From assembly GCA_023227685.1 (NCBI GenBank), contig JALNVG010000153.1, forward strand, positions 1 to 5,939: a stretch of DNA of 5,939 bases. The letters are read 5' to 3'. The position numbers and the translations under genes are program-made. Of this stretch, positions 1 to 5,939 are shown piece by piece. A model generated the notes under the pieces. It saw nothing but the letters and a program-made list of their open reading frames with translations, made no database searches and was not told where the DNA came from. The DNA comes from Bacteroidaceae bacterium (GTDB lineage Bacteria > Bacteroidota > Bacteroidia > Bacteroidales > Bacteroidaceae). Each line of letters starts with the position of its first letter. The stretch's first letter is position 1.

Positions 1-46
1 AACAAGGTAATTAAGGCATTTTTCTACTTTTCTCAAAAAGTTATAT

Positions 47-54
47 TATCTTTG
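47..54 (+). promoter_or_regulatory. Bacteroides-type -7 promoter element for the porin gene
   Basis: TATCTTTG matches the Bacteroidetes primary-sigma -7 consensus TAnnTTTG exactly. No clean TTTG -33 box lies 19-21 nt upstream; only T-rich sequence (about 19-31) is there. The start codon at 63 is only 8 nt past the element, so transcription should begin at or within a few nt of the ATG. That would give a leaderless or nearly leaderless mRNA. The element is read directly from the sequence; the transcription start is inferred. Confidence 0.65.
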
Positions 55-62
55 TCGCAAAT

Positions 63-2117
63 ATGAAAAGATTTCTATTAATAAATGTACTGCTTATCTT
101 TGGTTGGGCTGCCTCTATGGCTCAAGTTACCAAAGTTAATCAATATGGCGAAGATCAAAACGGCAACCAAATTGATCCGACCACACATGCCAATAAACTG
201 GACAGTACAGATACTGAAATACAGAGCCTGCCACCCAAATTATACATGTGGCATTTGAGCAAAGAGCTCGGCAATCGCACCATCGTGCCGATAGATACCC
301 TTTCGCATCAATTTCAAAACGCCAATCTGAACGAAGGCATGGATGGCAGTTATAACCATTTGGGAAATATGGGCTCTCCACGCTTGTCGCGTATCTTCTT
401 TGAACGCAATGATAACGGACCTACCTTGTTTCTAAATCCGTTTTCTTTTTTTATTTACCGTCCGAGTCAAATATTTTTCACAAACAGTAATATACCATAC
501 ACCAATATCACTTACCATAAGGCCGGCGACAAGCTGACAGGCGAAGAACATTTTCGCTCCTATTTTTCAGTCAATGTAAACAAACGTGCGGCATTCGGTT
601 TCACAACAGATTATCTGTATGGCCGCGGACAATATAATTCGCAAAGCACTGCCTATTTTAACGGAACATTGTTTGGGAGCTATATCGGTGACAGATACGA
701 ATTTCAAGGTATATACAGCCAGAACTACATGAAGAACAATGAGAATGGCGGTATCACAGACGATCGCTACATCACTGATCCGGAGGCAATATCAGGTAAT
801 AAAAAGACCATTGAAGCTACAAATATTCCAACCGTGCTGGATGAAACAACGAATAGGAACAAAAACGCCTTTCTTCATCTTACTCAACGTTATAATATAG
901 GATTCCGACGACTTGTAAAAGAAACAAAAAATGATTCCGTCCCTTCAAAACAGAAAAATGACACGATCCCGCCCAAAACAGAATATGTGCCCGTCACCAG
1001 TTTCATTCATACCATTCATATTGAACGGACAAGCCATAAATTCACTTCAAAAGATAGTGTCAGCAACTATTATGCCAACGATTACCTCAATACCGATACT
1101 ACAGCTGTAAGAGATACGACCGTATGCTTCAGCATCAAAAACACTTTCGGCATCAAATTGCTGGAAGGGTTCAATAAATATGCCAAAGCCGGACTTACTG
1201 CATTTATCTCACACAAATACAGTTCATACACCTTGATGGGTGAAGAAGGAAAAGGTGAAGTGCGCAACACCGAACAAGAAGTCTATCTTGGCGGCGAACT
1301 ATCAAAACGACAAGGCAACGTTCTTCATTATCACGTTCTGGGCAAGACAGGTATGGCAGGAAAAGCCATCGGTCAATTTTTCCTGAACGGCGATATTAAT
1401 ATTAACTTCCCACTATTTAAAGATACGGTAAGATTTGTTGCACGAGGCGCCATAAGTAATACGTTGGCACCATACTATATGAGACATTACCATTCAAAAC
1501 ATTTCTGGTGGGATGATAATATGAATAAAATGTTCCGAACACGCTTTGATGGCGATTTAAGTATCGAAAACTGGGGTACGGAACTTCAAGCGGGGGTTGA
1601 GAATATTAAAAACTATACTTATTTCAATGCCGCTTCGCTACCCGAACAAAACAGCGGTAACATACAGGTCTTGTCAGCCAAACTAAATCAAAACTTCAGG
1701 TTCGGAGTTCTTCATCTGGACAATGAAATCACATGGCAGAAATCAAGCAATCAAACGGTTCTTCCGCTTCCGAATCTCTCACTCTACCACAATCTATACC
1801 TTCAGGTAAAGCTGGCAAAGAAGGTCTTGAGTTTGGAGTTGGGTGCCGATGTTAAATATTTCAGCGAATATTATGCTCCGGGCTACACACCTGCTTTGAG
1901 CCAATTTCGCCTGCAAGATTCAAGCGACAAAGTTAAAATAGGAGGTTACCCTATCATTGACGTTTATGCTAATTTTCATCTTAAACGGACAAGATTTTAC
2001 CTCATGATGTATCACGTAAATTGCGGATCGGGCACAATGCACTACTTCCTTGCCCCTCACTACCCTATCAACCCGCGCATGCTTAAATTTGGACTTTCAT
2101 GGAATTTCTTCGATTAA
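63..2117 (+). CDS. Putative outer-membrane porin (Porin_10-like beta-barrel), 684 aa
   Basis: Predicted outer-membrane beta-barrel of the putative porin family common in Bacteroidetes (Porin_10 type). Residues 1-20 form a signal peptide: K2-R3, a hydrophobic core at 4-15, and an S-M-A cleavage site before Q21. The signal peptide fixes the ATG at 63 as the start. Residues 56-112 carry the family's N-terminal pattern (PPKLYMW, then PIDTL, then LGNMGSPRLSR). The rest alternates hydrophobic and polar residues with many aromatics, as expected for barrel strands. The end resembles family members: GGYPIIDVYANFHLKR, then a YPINPR segment and FGLSWNFFD, so the aromatic C-terminal signature is followed by one Asp. 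Residues about 285-308 are a hydrophilic K/N/D/P-rich stretch, probably a loop. It lies 22 nt upstream of the binding-protein gene with no visible terminator, so co-transcription is likely. The substrate cannot be told from sequence. Confidence 0.87.
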   Translation: MKRFLLINVLLIFGWAASMAQVTKVNQYGEDQNGNQIDPTTHANKLDSTDTEIQSLPPKLYMWHLSKELGNRTIVPIDTLSHQFQNANLNEGMDGSYNHLGNMGSPRLSRIFFERNDNGPTLFLNPFSFFIYRPSQIFFTNSNIPYTNITYHKAGDKLTGEEHFRSYFSVNVNKRAAFGFTTDYLYGRGQYNSQSTAYFNGTLFGSYIGDRYEFQGIYSQNYMKNNENGGITDDRYITDPEAISGNKKTIEATNIPTVLDETTNRNKNAFLHLTQRYNIGFRRLVKETKNDSVPSKQKNDTIPPKTEYVPVTSFIHTIHIERTSHKFTSKDSVSNYYANDYLNTDTTAVRDTTVCFSIKNTFGIKLLEGFNKYAKAGLTAFISHKYSSYTLMGEEGKGEVRNTEQEVYLGGELSKRQGNVLHYHVLGKTGMAGKAIGQFFLNGDININFPLFKDTVRFVARGAISNTLAPYYMRHYHSKHFWWDDNMNKMFRTRFDGDLSIENWGTELQAGVENIKNYTYFNAASLPEQNSGNIQVLSAKLNQNFRFGVLHLDNEITWQKSSNQTVLPLPNLSLYHNLYLQVKLAKKVLSLELGADVKYFSEYYAPGYTPALSQFRLQDSSDKVKIGGYPIIDVYANFHLKRTRFYLMMYHVNCGSGTMHYFLAPHYPINPRMLKFGLSWNFFD

Positions 2118-2139
2118 CCATATAATACCATTTTAGAAC

Positions 2140-2976
2140 ATGACAATTTCCGGACAATCAAAAAAACGAATTTTACGCTATTCAATTATTATCATTACCA
2201 TCTTTTTATTTACTTATATTTATAACAAAAAAGAATATAAGACAAAGATACATCCACGGGATTATCAAGAAATAGTAAAGGATGGAACGCTGAACGTTAC
2301 TACAGAATACAACCCGATCAGTTTCTTCGTCGTAGGAGATACTGTAGCAGGATTTAATTATGACCTGATTCAAGCCTTTGCACACGATAAAGGCCTAAAG
2401 GTTAAAATGTTTCCGATGATGAGTTTTCAACAACGTCTTGAAGGATTACTGAAAGGAAAATATGACGTGATAGCCAACACCAATCTGGTGACAACACAGC
2501 TCAAGAATACAGTATCATTCACCATACCAATTATTTTTAATAGAGAAGTACTTGTTCAACGCAAGCGTACGGGCAAAAATGATTCGACTTATATTAAAAG
2601 TACTCTCGATCTGGCCGGTCGCACGGTCTATGTCGTAAAAGGTTCACCGTCTATCGTACGTCTGCAAAATCTTGAAGAAGAGATTGCCGATTCCATTCAT
2701 ATCAAAGAAATGGATAAATATGGTGAAGAACAACTCATCGATTTGGTGAGCCATGGCGTTATCGACTATGCAATCTGCCACGAGAGCATAGCTAAAAACT
2801 GTGCAGATTCTTTATCAGAAATAGATATACAGAGACCCATCAGTTTTACCCAAATTTATGCATGGGCCGTGAACAAACAATCGCCGATCTTGCTTGACAG
2901 CCTCAATACGTGGCTTGAGACTTTTATAAAGAGTAATAAATATAAGAAGATATATTTGAAATATTATAAAAAATAA
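2140..2976 (+). CDS. Membrane-anchored periplasmic solute-binding protein (SBP_bac_3 / MltF N-lobe-like), 278 aa
   Basis: Predicted periplasmic two-lobe binding protein tethered to the inner membrane. Basic residues 8-13 precede a hydrophobic helix at about 14-28. No lipobox is present (the first Cys is C213), so it is a signal anchor rather than a lipoprotein. The SBP_bac_3 fold runs from about 49 to 278: GTLNVTTEYNP (49-59), GFNYDLIQAFA (71-81), YDVIAN (108-113), FTIPI (127-131), LAGRTVYVVKGSP (158-170) and GVIDYAICHESIA (206-218). The layout resembles the non-catalytic half of the lytic transglycosylase MltF, but the protein ends where the transglycosylase domain would begin. Positions that in amino-acid-binding relatives hold Arg and Asp appear here as L121 (K122 next to it) and H214, so a standard amino-acid ligand is doubtful. 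No ABC permease or ATPase lies nearby. It probably shares a transcript with the porin; the ligand is unknown. Confidence 0.82.
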   Translation: MTISGQSKKRILRYSIIIITIFLFTYIYNKKEYKTKIHPRDYQEIVKDGTLNVTTEYNPISFFVVGDTVAGFNYDLIQAFAHDKGLKVKMFPMMSFQQRLEGLLKGKYDVIANTNLVTTQLKNTVSFTIPIIFNREVLVQRKRTGKNDSTYIKSTLDLAGRTVYVVKGSPSIVRLQNLEEEIADSIHIKEMDKYGEEQLIDLVSHGVIDYAICHESIAKNCADSLSEIDIQRPISFTQIYAWAVNKQSPILLDSLNTWLETFIKSNKYKKIYLKYYKK

Positions 2977-2987
2977 TCTTATATTTG
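2955..2987 (+). promoter_or_regulatory. Promoter for the oxidoreductase-guaD pair (-33 TTTG, -7 TATATTTG)
   Basis: A -7 element, TATATTTG at 2980-2987, matches TAnnTTTG. A TTTG at 2955-2958 stands 21 nt upstream as the -33 box, a spacing in the usual Bacteroides range. Transcription should start near 2992-2995, leaving a leader of about 16-19 nt before the ATG at 3011. The -33 box lies inside the last codons of the binding-protein gene and is itself part of a second TATATTTG (2951-2958). The elements are seen in the sequence; activity is inferred. Confidence 0.6.
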
Positions 2988-3010
2988 TGATAAGACAATA
3001 ACAGAAGAAA

Positions 3011-3997
3011 ATGAATGAGAAAATAATAAAATGGGGATTCATCGGTTGCGGCGAAGCAACCAAAAAGAAAAGCGGTCCGGCTTTTAGTAAAGTTGAAAAT
3101 TCACAAGTAGTTGCAGTAATGAGCCGTGACCTAAACAAGTCTAAAGAATATGCACTGGAACGAGGTATACCCAGATGGTATGATGATGCGATGAGACTTA
3201 TTGAAGACAAAGAAGTTAATGCTGTTTACATCGCTACCCCTCCCTCTTCTCATTCCACATATGCCATTATGTCTATGAAAGCCGGCAAACCGGTATATAT
3301 TGAAAAGCCGATGGCCGTTACTTACGAAGAATGCACGCGCATCAACCGTATTTCCGAAGAAACGGGTGTGCCGTGCTTTGTGGCCTACTATCGTCGCTAT
3401 CTTCCATATTTCAAAAAGGTAAAAGAGCTGATAAACAAGGGTACCATCGGCAAAATAATCAATGTGCAAGTACGTTTTGCACAACCTCCACGGGATTTGG
3501 ATTACAACCGCAACAATCTGCCTTGGCGAGTTCAAGAAGACATTTCGGGCGGCGGTTATTTCTATGATTTGGCCCCGCACCAAATAGATTTAATGCAAGA
3601 GATGTTCGGTTGCATACTTCAGGCACACGGTTACAAGAGCAATCGCGGCGGACTTTATGAAGCCGAAGATACGCTAAGTGCATGCTTTAAATTCGACAGT
3701 GGTCTGGTGGGCAGTGGCTCATGGTGCTTCGTAGCGCACGAGTCGGCCAAAGAAGACAGCATTGAAGTCATTGGTGATAAAGGAATGATCAGCTTTTCCG
3801 TATTCACTTACGACCCTATTATCATTCATACGGAAACAGGAACTCAAGAATTAGTAATAGACAACCCGGAACATGTACAGCAGCCTCTTATTCAAGCCGT
3901 TGTAGACCATTTGCTCGGCAAATCCGTTTGCTCTTGCAATAAAGAGAGCGCAACCATGGTCAATTGGGTGATGGACAAAATATTAGGTAAAATATAA
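3011..3997 (+). CDS. Gfo/Idh/MocA family NAD(P)-dependent oxidoreductase, 328 aa
   Basis: Cytoplasmic two-domain dehydrogenase of the Gfo/Idh/MocA family, whose members typically oxidise or reduce a hydroxyl/keto group on sugars, inositols or related polyols. The N-terminal Rossmann fold begins WGFIGCGEAT (G9, G12, G14). The second strand ends S38-R39 rather than in an acidic residue, which hints at NADP preference (inference). ATPPSSH (75-81) and the diagnostic EKP (98-100), with K99 as the usual catalytic lysine, follow. The C-terminal half has the family's GGGYFYDLAPHQID motif (180-193), with D186 and H190 in the usual active-site positions, then a long beta-sheet region. The length is normal for the family and nothing is broken. 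The ATG at 3011 gives a Rossmann strand starting at residue 6, so no earlier start is needed. It has its own promoter, and guaD begins 16 nt after its stop. The substrate cannot be assigned; a sugar or sugar-derivative is most likely from family precedent. Confidence 0.9.
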   Translation: MNEKIIKWGFIGCGEATKKKSGPAFSKVENSQVVAVMSRDLNKSKEYALERGIPRWYDDAMRLIEDKEVNAVYIATPPSSHSTYAIMSMKAGKPVYIEKPMAVTYEECTRINRISEETGVPCFVAYYRRYLPYFKKVKELINKGTIGKIINVQVRFAQPPRDLDYNRNNLPWRVQEDISGGGYFYDLAPHQIDLMQEMFGCILQAHGYKSNRGGLYEAEDTLSACFKFDSGLVGSGSWCFVAHESAKEDSIEVIGDKGMISFSVFTYDPIIIHTETGTQELVIDNPEHVQQPLIQAVVDHLLGKSVCSCNKESATMVNWVMDKILGKI

Positions 3998-4013
3998 AAC
4001 AGAGCGTATAGAT

Positions 4014-4484
4014 ATGCAGAAGATAGAATTAATGCGTAAAGCTATCCAACTTTCAATTGAAAATGTAGCGAATGGCGGTGGCCCTTTTGGTGCCGTAATA
4101 GCTGACAAAAAAGGAAATATCGTTTCAACAGGTATCAATCAGGTTACTTCTTCTTGCGACCCAACGGCACATGCCGAAGTAAACGCTATTCGATCGGCTA
4201 CCTCAAAACTCGGCACCTTTGATTTGAGCGGTTATAGCATTTATACTTCATGCGAACCCTGCCCCATGTGCTTGGGGGCCATCTATTGGGCTCGGCTGGA
4301 CAAAATGTATTATGCCAACAACAAAACAGACGCTAAGAATATCGGCTTCGATGATTCTTTCATCTATGATGAACTGAAACTCAAACCCTCCGAGAGAAAA
4401 CTACCTTCAGAAGTATTACTCCGCGATGAAGCCATTAAGGCTTTTGAAGATTGGGCTGACAAAGAAGACAAGATAAAATATTAA
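4014..4484 (+). CDS. guaD: Guanine deaminase, cytidine-deaminase-fold zinc enzyme, 156 aa
   Basis: Predicted to hydrolyse guanine to xanthine and ammonia in the cytoplasm, for purine salvage or use of guanine as nitrogen source. The cytidine-deaminase zinc signature is complete: H53-A54-E55 (zinc ligand and proton-shuttle Glu) and P82-C83-P84-M85-C86 (two Cys ligands). GGPFGAVIA (22-30), DPTAHAEVNAIR (49-60), YTSCEPCPMCLGAIYWAR (77-94) and GFDDSFIYDE (111-120) closely match my memory of Bacillus subtilis GuaD. The length of 156 residues and the C-terminal Tyr also agree; in the Bacillus enzyme the swapped C-terminal segment helps form the active site. tRNA adenosine deaminase TadA shares the zinc motifs, but the GFDDSFIY block and the C-terminus favour GuaD. 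It probably shares a transcript with the oxidoreductase. No classic U-tract terminator follows it. Confidence 0.88.
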   Translation: MQKIELMRKAIQLSIENVANGGGPFGAVIADKKGNIVSTGINQVTSSCDPTAHAEVNAIRSATSKLGTFDLSGYSIYTSCEPCPMCLGAIYWARLDKMYYANNKTDAKNIGFDDSFIYDELKLKPSERKLPSEVLLRDEAIKAFEDWADKEDKIKY

Positions 4485-4572
4485 ACCTGTCACCTTTTCC
4501 AATATTAATTTGTTTTTATCAAAATGGGCAACTAACCAGTGGTCTATTATATTCATTTTCGAAAATAACTTT

Positions 4573-4626
4573 TGCATCGCAAACGTGATGTAAATGCATC
4601 GCAAATACGAGGTGATTGCATCGCAA
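4573..4626. repeat. Three direct repeats of TGCATCGCAA at 22-bp period
   Basis: TGCATCGCAAA occurs at 4573-4583 and 4595-4605, and TGCATCGCAA at 4617-4626. Start-to-start spacing is exactly 22 bp both times. The 11-bp spacers (CGTGATGTAAA and TACGAGGTGAT) are unrelated, so only the 10-11 bp core is conserved. An inverted fourth copy follows at 4637-4646. A period close to two helical turns would put all copies on one DNA face, as in an array of protein sites. The repeats are seen directly; their function is unknown. Confidence 0.9.
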
Positions 4627-4647
4627 TTTTAAAAAATTGCGATGCAA
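4616..4647. repeat. 15-bp perfect inverted repeat (hairpin) closing the 22-bp array
   Basis: TTGCATCGCAATTTT (4616-4630) pairs perfectly with AAAATTGCGATGCAA (4633-4647). Geometrically the loop is 2 nt; in practice it would be about 13 bp with a 6-nt A/T loop. The third direct repeat forms the left arm and the inverted copy the right arm. No T-tract follows on either strand, so it is not a classic rho-independent terminator. It lies 131 nt after the guaD stop and could mark or protect the 3' end of that transcript, or be a paired protein site. Confidence 0.85.
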
Positions 4648-4689
4648 AATTTCATTGAAAGAACTAACGAATTTTTGTTCTATATGATT

Positions 4690-4780
4690 TTATCCGGATT
4701 ACAACAAGAGTTATCCGAACAAGAACAAATGTTATCCGAATATCTTTAATTGTTAGTGAAATAACTCTTATTGTTATCGG
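4690..4780. repeat. 21-bp-period array of TTATCCG units
   Basis: TTATCCG occurs at 4690-4696, 4711-4717 and 4732-4738, exactly 21 bp apart. The phase continues with a degenerate unit starting TTAG at 4753 and TTATCGG at 4774-4780. Units 3 and 4 both end ATTG, and units 1 and 2 share an ACAA core. Because 21 is a multiple of three, every reading frame through it shows a seven-residue pseudo-repeat. Stops appear in some frames, and I read it as non-coding. The core differs from that of the adjacent 22-bp array. Confidence 0.85.
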
Positions 4781-4862
4781 CACGCGGAAACGGCAATGCC
4801 CCTGTATTTCAGTGTCTTTCGCCAGTTCTCTTTTGGGGAAGTTCACACAGATCCATTTGTGT

Positions 4863-4904
4863 AAAAAAACAATTCCCCCACAGCATAAAAGCTGTAGAGG
4901 AACT
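4863..4904 (-). terminator. Rho-independent terminator of the minus-strand FadL-like gene
   Basis: On the minus strand, arm 4904-4891 pairs with arm 4884-4871 (14 bp) around a 6-nt loop (4885-4890), and a run of seven T follows after one base (4869-4863). Three positions that mismatch as C·A on the plus strand (4879/4896, 4877/4898, 4872/4903) become G·U wobbles in minus-strand RNA. The stem is therefore unbroken only in that orientation. It lies 73 nt past the stop of the minus-strand gene. No other gene fits. Confidence 0.85.
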
Positions 4905-4976
4905 AAATAATCATCGACTTATATTTATCCTATAAGCCATAGAAATATGTTATAGAAAAAGTTATTTCTCTAAATA

Positions 4977-5939
4977 TTAAAAGCGTACGCCAAGAGTAAG
5001 CAGCAGTTGACTATGCTCATTTTTCACTTTCGTGGCTTCTGCAGTAACAATGTTATTAACCTTATCAACGGAAATCTCATTGTAGAAGGGGAAGAAATTT
5101 GCCTTATAAGTAGAATACTGATAAGCCATATCTGCATAGAAATTAGAGATCTTGAGCCCGAGACCAAAAGTGAAATTATTATGTGAAAGAGAATTTGAAA
5201 AATCAGTATCCGTCAAAATCGAGTTAGTCGGCAAAGCTTTTATCGCATTCTGTTTAAATATAGCCGAACTATAATTATAACCCACGCGGAAAGAAAGCTC
5301 AGGAACAAACTTGTATTCGGCACCTATGCGAAGCGTATTTACAGCCTTCAAACAAAGATCTGCCTCGTTGTTCTCATAATCCATATTGTCTCCGTTGGTA
5401 TGACTAAAATTCATTGTTGAATAATCTTCATATTCATACTCTGCACCCAAAGCCAGGAATTTTCCTACTGTATATCCCAAACTGAGATTATATTTCCACG
5501 GGGTACGAAGACGGAAATCTTGTTTGTAATCACCTACTCTATCGTAAGTATCAACACTACTCGTAGTAAGAGTACTGCCTCCGTTTAAATAAAGTTGGGA
5601 ATTGATATTGGCGCTCGTCGTATAAGTAAGATCATAAAATATAGGAGAATGTATTGCTACACCAATTCGAAGAGGAGAACTTTCAAAAGGACGAACAATA
5701 GCACCAAATTTCACGTCATACCCTGTACCATCAATGTTGTTCCAGCTTTGCAAAGCATATCCTTCACCTGTATTTGCTGAGATATAATCTTCCCCGTAAA
5801 AAGTATCTTTATCATAATTCACATCATAAGCACCAACAGTCATACCAAAATAAAAACGGTCGTACACATTAAAAGCAATATTGAAATCATACTTGTCAAT
5901 ACCTCCTCTTTCACGAGAATGGAAAGTTGCACTGGCCTC
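4977..5939 (-). CDS. FadL/OmpP1/TodX-type outer-membrane transporter, C-terminal 320 aa (start outside window)
   Basis: Outer-membrane beta-barrel of the FadL/OmpP1 family, which takes up long-chain fatty acids or other hydrophobic compounds; Bacteroides members are often labelled hemin receptor on weak grounds. The frame stays open to the window edge and reads HSRERGGIDKYDFNIAFN, then VYDRFYFGMTVGAYDVNYDK, GEDYI, LRIGAEYKFVPELSFRVGYN and FTFGLGLKISNFYADMAYQY. It ends LLLTLGVRF, with the C-terminal Phe usual for barrels sorted by BAM. An internal GTG at 5865-5867 is not the start, since the family pattern continues upstream of it. Family members are usually 450-550 aa, so the missing part should be the signal peptide, N-terminal plug and first strands. 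It is convergent with guaD and ends at its own terminator. Fatty-acid specificity is a family-level guess. Confidence 0.85.
   Translation of the reverse strand, partial: EASATFHSRERGGIDKYDFNIAFNVYDRFYFGMTVGAYDVNYDKDTFYGEDYISANTGEGYALQSWNNIDGTGYDVKFGAIVRPFESSPLRIGVAIHSPIFYDLTYTTSANINSQLYLNGGSTLTTSSVDTYDRVGDYKQDFRLRTPWKYNLSLGYTVGKFLALGAEYEYEDYSTMNFSHTNGDNMDYENNEADLCLKAVNTLRIGAEYKFVPELSFRVGYNYSSAIFKQNAIKALPTNSILTDTDFSNSLSHNNFTFGLGLKISNFYADMAYQYSTYKANFFPFYNEISVDKVNNIVTAEATKVKNEHSQLLLTLGVRF

Larger units (their letters stand above)
4485..4976. other. Structured 492-bp convergent intergenic region without a gene
   Basis: I see no credible gene between guaD and the minus-strand FadL-like gene. In order, it holds an A/T-rich stretch with a perfect palindrome ATTTTCGAAAAT (4555-4566), a 22-bp-period array ending in a hairpin (4573-4647), an A/T-rich gap (4648-4689), a 21-bp-period array (4690-4780), a more G/C-rich non-repetitive stretch (about 4781-4840), a small inverted repeat ACACA/TGTGT (4845-4849 and 4858-4862), the minus-strand terminator (4863-4904), and an A/T-rich trailer with a weak CTTATA/TATAAG inverted repeat (4918-4936). 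Open frames crossing it begin at poor starts and show repeat-driven composition. Confidence 0.75.

Noticed and set aside
2121..2126. TATAAT as a promoter for the binding-protein gene
   Set aside because: Bacteroidetes primary sigma uses TAnnTTTG; no such element or TTTG -33 box is placed here, and the 22-nt gap fits co-transcription.
2140..2230. Lipoprotein signal on the binding protein
   Set aside because: There is no cysteine before residue 213, so no lipobox; the hydrophobic segment is better read as a membrane anchor.
3131..3583. 150-codon minus-strand open frame inside the oxidoreductase gene
   Set aside because: It is a shadow of a complete gene with intact catalytic motifs and has no family features of its own.
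4416..4604. 62-codon minus-strand open frame overlapping the end of guaD
   Set aside because: It overlaps a well-supported gene antisense, starts within the 22-bp repeat array and shows no recognisable domain.
4594..4632. 12-codon plus-strand mini-ORF (MHRKYEVIASQF) across the 22-bp array
   Set aside because: It is built from the repeat cores, ends inside the hairpin and has no promoter; a leader peptide is unlikely because no plus-strand gene follows.
4573..4780. CRISPR array
   Set aside because: Repeat cores are only 7-11 bp and spacers 11-14 bp, far below CRISPR sizes, and no cas gene is present.
4664..4846. 60-codon minus-strand open frame with heptad I/V/R-rich repeats
   Set aside because: It begins at a GTG, has no promoter or leader, and its heptad pattern is the direct result of the 21-bp DNA repeat; the frame also stays open upstream into the terminator T-tract.
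5865..5867. GTG as the start of the FadL-like gene
   Set aside because: The frame and the family-like sequence (ERGGIDKYDFNIAFN) continue without a stop to the window edge, so the gene is truncated by the window.

Overview
The window looks like a chromosomal segment from a Bacteroidales organism, most likely Bacteroides or a close relative. The reasons are a Porin_10-type outer-membrane protein, a Bacteroidetes-style FadL/OmpP1 barrel, promoter -7 elements of the TAnnTTTG type, A/T-rich spacers and no strong Shine-Dalgarno sequences. I cannot name the species from sequence alone.

Four genes on the + strand fill positions 63-4484. The first is a 684-aa Porin_10-like outer-membrane porin. It is followed 22 nt later by a 278-aa periplasmic solute-binding-fold protein held by an N-terminal membrane anchor. 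This protein is related to the sensor lobe of MltF but has no transglycosylase domain. The next pair is a Gfo/Idh/MocA NAD(P)-dependent oxidoreductase, with its own Bacteroides-type promoter overlapping the end of the preceding gene, and then, 16 nt later, a guanine deaminase (GuaD) with all zinc-site residues intact. The porin and binding protein plausibly act together at the envelope. The oxidoreductase and GuaD are cytoplasmic and are linked mainly by spacing.

Positions 4485-4976 (492 bp) lie between convergent genes and hold no credible gene, but they are highly structured. Three direct copies of TGCATCGCAA recur at exactly 22 bp, and the last copy forms a 15-bp hairpin with an inverted fourth copy. 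About 40 bp further on, a second and unrelated array repeats TTATCCG at exactly 21 bp for three clear units plus two degenerate ones. Next comes a more G/C-rich stretch, then a rho-independent terminator serving the minus-strand gene. This double-array spacer is the least explained and most interesting part of the window.

Positions 4977-5939 carry the last 320 codons of a minus-strand FadL/OmpP1-type outer-membrane transporter whose start lies beyond the window.
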